Assembly: GCA_001304035.1 (NCBI GenBank)
Contig: LJUD01000042.1
Location: 1 to 12,799, forward strand
Direction of reading: 5' to 3'
Source of the DNA: a bacterium SM23_31
GTDB lineage: Bacteria; SM23-31
DNA: 12,799 nt
The notes under the pieces are model-generated. The model was given only the letters and a program-made list of their open reading frames with translations, was not told the DNA's origin and did no database searches. Below are positions 12,355 to 12,799 of the stretch, piece by piece. Positions within the stretch are counted from its first letter, which is position 1. Each line of letters begins with the position of its first letter. The translations under genes were made by a program, and so were the position numbers.

Positions 12355-12799
12355 TCAAGGATATGGCACTATAGGCATAGAGTTTAGAGCAATTTGCCCG
12401 GCTCGCTGCTCGGAAATCACTTTATAGCTGGAATCCACCCTTTTTCTGACTTTACATATGCCATAGAGAAAATCTGCGAACAATGACCCATACTCTTCAA
12501 CGGTTGCCCGGAGTTTTAGTCCAGACACAATCCCATGTCTCTGCCCTAAATCAGAATTGGCACTCTGTTTGAATTTCTTGATGTCGTTGAAGGAGATCCC
12601 AATATCCTCAGCCAATTCCTTCCATCCAATGTTACCCGCGCGCAGAAGCCATTCCATTCCCCGATATATGAAGAAGACTGCCTCTACAGGATTTTGTAAT
12701 GCGGCGTACGCGTCCTCAGATGCTCTTCGGAATAACGTGTTTTGGCAAATGAACGGATACCAATCTTCCAGTTCATTGAGTGCCTGATCATCCCTGGTC
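12355..12799 (-). CDS. Partial unknown protein on a cassette, N-terminus beyond the window
   Basis: The frame is open from the right edge to TGA 12355, giving about 147 codons. An internal Met at 12657 is not needed as the start, since the upstream 47 codons are open and protein-like (DDQALNELEDWYPFICQNTL...). The visible part is helical: AVFFIYRGMEWLLRAG, WKELAEDIGISFNDIKKFKQ (resembling a helix-turn-helix in rhythm), SDLGQRHGIVSGLKLRATVEEYG and a C-terminal helix FADFLYGICKVRKRVD. The FKQSAN-SDLGQRHG...EEYG pattern resembles a family of uncharacterised bacterial proteins that I cannot name. No membrane segment or catalytic motif is clear. The stop lies immediately before attC3, as expected for a cassette gene. 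Confidence 0.75.
   Translation of the reverse strand, partial: TRDDQALNELEDWYPFICQNTLFRRASEDAYAALQNPVEAVFFIYRGMEWLLRAGNIGWKELAEDIGISFNDIKKFKQSANSDLGQRHGIVSGLKLRATVEEYGSLFADFLYGICKVRKRVDSSYKVISEQRAGQIALNSMPIVPYP

Larger units (their letters stand above)
10066..12799 (-). mobile_element. Integron gene-cassette array (distal end), integrase not in window
   Basis: The region is a series of single-gene units, all reading leftwards, each followed at its 3' end by an attC or attC-like site: unknown protein + attC at 12211-12352; membrane protein + attC at 10723-10846; antitoxin-like protein + attC at 10066-10127. In cassette arrays genes point away from the integrase, so intI and attI would lie to the right of the window. 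The left border of the array is near 9.96 kb. No integrase, transposase or IS ends were seen. The array is therefore either the tail of a chromosomal integron or an integrase-less cluster of attC sites. Confidence 0.75.

Noticed and set aside
12557..12787. Plus-strand frame opposite the right-edge gene
   Set aside because: It lies antisense to the longer, protein-like minus-strand frame that is open to the window edge, and shows no ribosome binding site of note.

Overview
The window looks like chromosomal DNA of an uncultured bacterium of moderate-to-low GC, most likely from the Fibrobacterota-Chlorobiota-Bacteroidota (FCB) superphylum. Pointers are the secreted Asp-box propeller protein, the lamin-tail/Ig-like lipoprotein, AT-rich spacers, and one promoter resembling the Bacteroidota -33/-7 type upstream of trxA. 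This placement is an inference; no rRNA or other phylogenetic marker is present.

Nearly every gene is on the minus strand, so the biological order runs right to left. The left two thirds (1-9177) are ordinary chromosomal genes. An ABC exporter operon (ATPase, then two tandemly duplicated ABC-2 permeases) is followed by a YbjQ-family protein, a thioredoxin, a Crp-type regulator, a lipoprotein with lamin-tail and Ig-like domains, and a large membrane-anchored beta-propeller protein that runs off the left edge. The permease duplication can be reconstructed: a 25-bp remnant of the ybjQ start lies between the two permeases, and degenerate 7-bp repeat arrays sit before each permease.

From about 9.2 to 9.95 kb there is an AT-rich, gene-poor zone. 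It holds one short plus-strand ORF that looks like the decapitated N-terminus of an exported protein.

The right end (about 9.96-12.8 kb) is the highlight: an integron gene-cassette array. Two attC sites (10066-10127 and 10723-10846) can be recognised by R''/L''/L'/R' architecture, imperfect palindromy with a single extrahelical G, and cassette ORFs whose stop codons lie inside the site. A weaker third attC-like site is at 12211-12352. The cassettes carry an orphan antitoxin-like gene preceded by a 10-codon remnant of a BrnT toxin, a 456-residue membrane protein that I do not recognise, and a partial unknown protein at the right edge. A 115-bp leader repeat follows each of the two strong attC sites. 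No integrase is seen. All cassettes read leftwards, so an integrase and attI would be expected beyond the right edge; otherwise this is an integrase-less attC cluster.
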